Origin: Levilactobacillus namurensis DSM 19117
Lineage (GTDB): Bacteria; Bacillota; Bacilli; Lactobacillales; Lactobacillaceae
Direction: 5' to 3'
Assembly (NCBI RefSeq): GCF_001434785.1
Contig: NZ_AZDT01000067.1
Location: forward strand, 1-34,856
Length of the DNA stretch: 34,856 nucleotides
In this document: positions 34,184 through 34,856 of the stretch, in pieces
How positions within the stretch are numbered: position 1 is the first letter of the stretch
How the letters are laid out: each line of letters opens with the position of its first letter
Program-made: the position numbers and the translations under genes
The notes under the pieces: generated by a model
Told to the model about the DNA's origin: nothing
What the model saw: the letters and a program-made list of their open reading frames with translations, nothing else
Databases searched by the model: none

Positions 34184-34856
34184 CTAAAGCTTAAAGCTAC
34201 CATTCTCCATCAACTTATCAGCTAATTCGAGTGTCGCTTCAGCGTCAGATAAAGCATGGTGCGGATGAGCATTCGTAATTTGATAGGCAGCCAGTACTGT
34301 CGCCAACTTGTAATTATCCAAAAAGGACTGCACATCTTTGACAATGGGCATCAAATCTCGAAACTGATTCGAAAATTGCGGTTGGGCAGTTTGACGACAG
34401 CCGGTACTTAAGAAGTGCTCATCAAAGGTTACGTGATATCCAATTACCGGTACATTCTGTAGGAACAGACGTAACTTTGTTAACGCAGTCGCCAAAGAAA
34501 TACCCTGGCTCTCCAATTGATCACTCGTAATGTCCGTTAAAGCAGTAATGGATTCAGAGATTGGGCAATCTGTTTGTACCAAACAGCTAAATCTTTCAGT
34601 CTCTTTACCAACTCGTTTAACTGCTCCAATAGAAATAATGGCATCCTTAGTACTATCCAAGCCCGTAGTCTCTAAATCTAAGACCGCAAACTGCAAATCA
34701 TTTGTGGGCTGCACGGAGGCAGTCGCCTTTTGCTTTAATCGCCGATGTGTCATGACCTTTGCCCGGCGAAACTTAGCAGCCTTACTAAAACCTAATTTAG
34801 GTGGTGCAGAGCTCTGTGTCAAATGCATCATCAACGGCAAGCCATCAAAATCCACG
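34184..34856 (-). CDS. cas2: Cas2-DnaQ (DEDDh exonuclease) fusion, 5' end outside the window
   Basis: Only the C-terminal part of about 223 residues is present; the first in-window codon is GTG for an internal Val, not a start. The opening VDFDGLPLM matches the end of type I-E Cas2 (VDLDGLRLV in E. coli). After a basic linker (residues 25-45) comes a complete DEDDh exonuclease domain: Asp60 and Glu62 in VLDLETTG, Asp145 in GYHVTFDEHF, His200 and Asp204 in HHALSDAE. Such fusions are known in Streptococcus thermophilus and lactobacillar I-E systems, where the exonuclease trims prespacers held by Cas1-Cas2. The rest of the cas operon should lie to the right. The gene is AT-richer than most of the window. 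Confidence 0.9.
   Translation of the reverse strand, partial: VDFDGLPLMMHLTQSSAPPKLGFSKAAKFRRAKVMTHRRLKQKATASVQPTNDLQFAVLDLETTGLDSTKDAIISIGAVKRVGKETERFSCLVQTDCPISESITALTDITSDQLESQGISLATALTKLRLFLQNVPVIGYHVTFDEHFLSTGCRQTAQPQFSNQFRDLMPIVKDVQSFLDNYKLATVLAAYQITNAHPHHALSDAEATLELADKLMENGSFKL

Overview
The window looks like a chromosomal segment of a Lactobacillaceae species, most likely Levilactobacillus (L. brevis group). The reasons are strong AGGAGG ribosome binding sites, intrinsic terminators after nearly every gene, two T-box leaders, an ECF vitamin/amino-acid type transporter, a TetM-like GTPase and a type I-E CRISPR array with a Lactobacillus-type repeat. Most genes are GC-rich. The first ~1.15 kb and the last ~0.8 kb are visibly AT-richer. 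The species call is an inference from gene content.

Layout. 1-4.0 kb: a DUF6994-like gene, a 5'-nucleotidase pseudogene with an internal deletion, and a secreted DUF915-like alpha/beta hydrolase facing a divergent HAD hydrolase across a palindrome-rich operator. 4.9-6.6 kb: asnS under an Asn T-box. 6.6-9.3 kb: a copper operon (membrane cupredoxin, soluble cupredoxin, CopA-like P1B ATPase lacking an HMA domain) whose promoter is straddled by two CopY-type boxes. 9.4-11 kb: a NUDIX hydrolase and an EamA permease. 11.2-14.7 kb: a T-box (specifier probably AUG, Met) controlling a three-gene ECF transporter. 14.7-19.8 kb: thiamine-thiazole locus, with thiE divergent from a TPP-riboswitch operon thiS-thiF-thiG-M20 amidohydrolase-DAACS symporter.

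20.2-25.2 kb: a polytopic GT-C-type membrane protein, a TetM-like translational GTPase and a short nitroreductase. 25.4-29.8 kb: a P2-type cation ATPase, a small PLDc_N-like membrane protein and a fused ThrE exporter. 30.2-32.8 kb: a zinc alcohol dehydrogenase, a TSUP permease and a uracil-DNA glycosylase family gene with an odd start. 32.9-34.1 kb: 20 CRISPR repeats with 19 spacers, then a leader and the 3' part of a cas2-DnaQ fusion gene cut by the window edge.

The most interesting system is the thiazole operon. It has the sulfur carrier, its adenylyltransferase and thiazole synthase, but neither ThiO nor ThiH, the two known sources of dehydroglycine. Their place is taken by a translationally coupled allantoate/N-carbamoyl-amino-acid amidohydrolase and a DAACS permease whose amino-group-binding Asp is replaced by Gly. 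I infer that an imported ureido- or acylamino-carboxylate is hydrolysed to feed ThiG or another thiamine precursor step.
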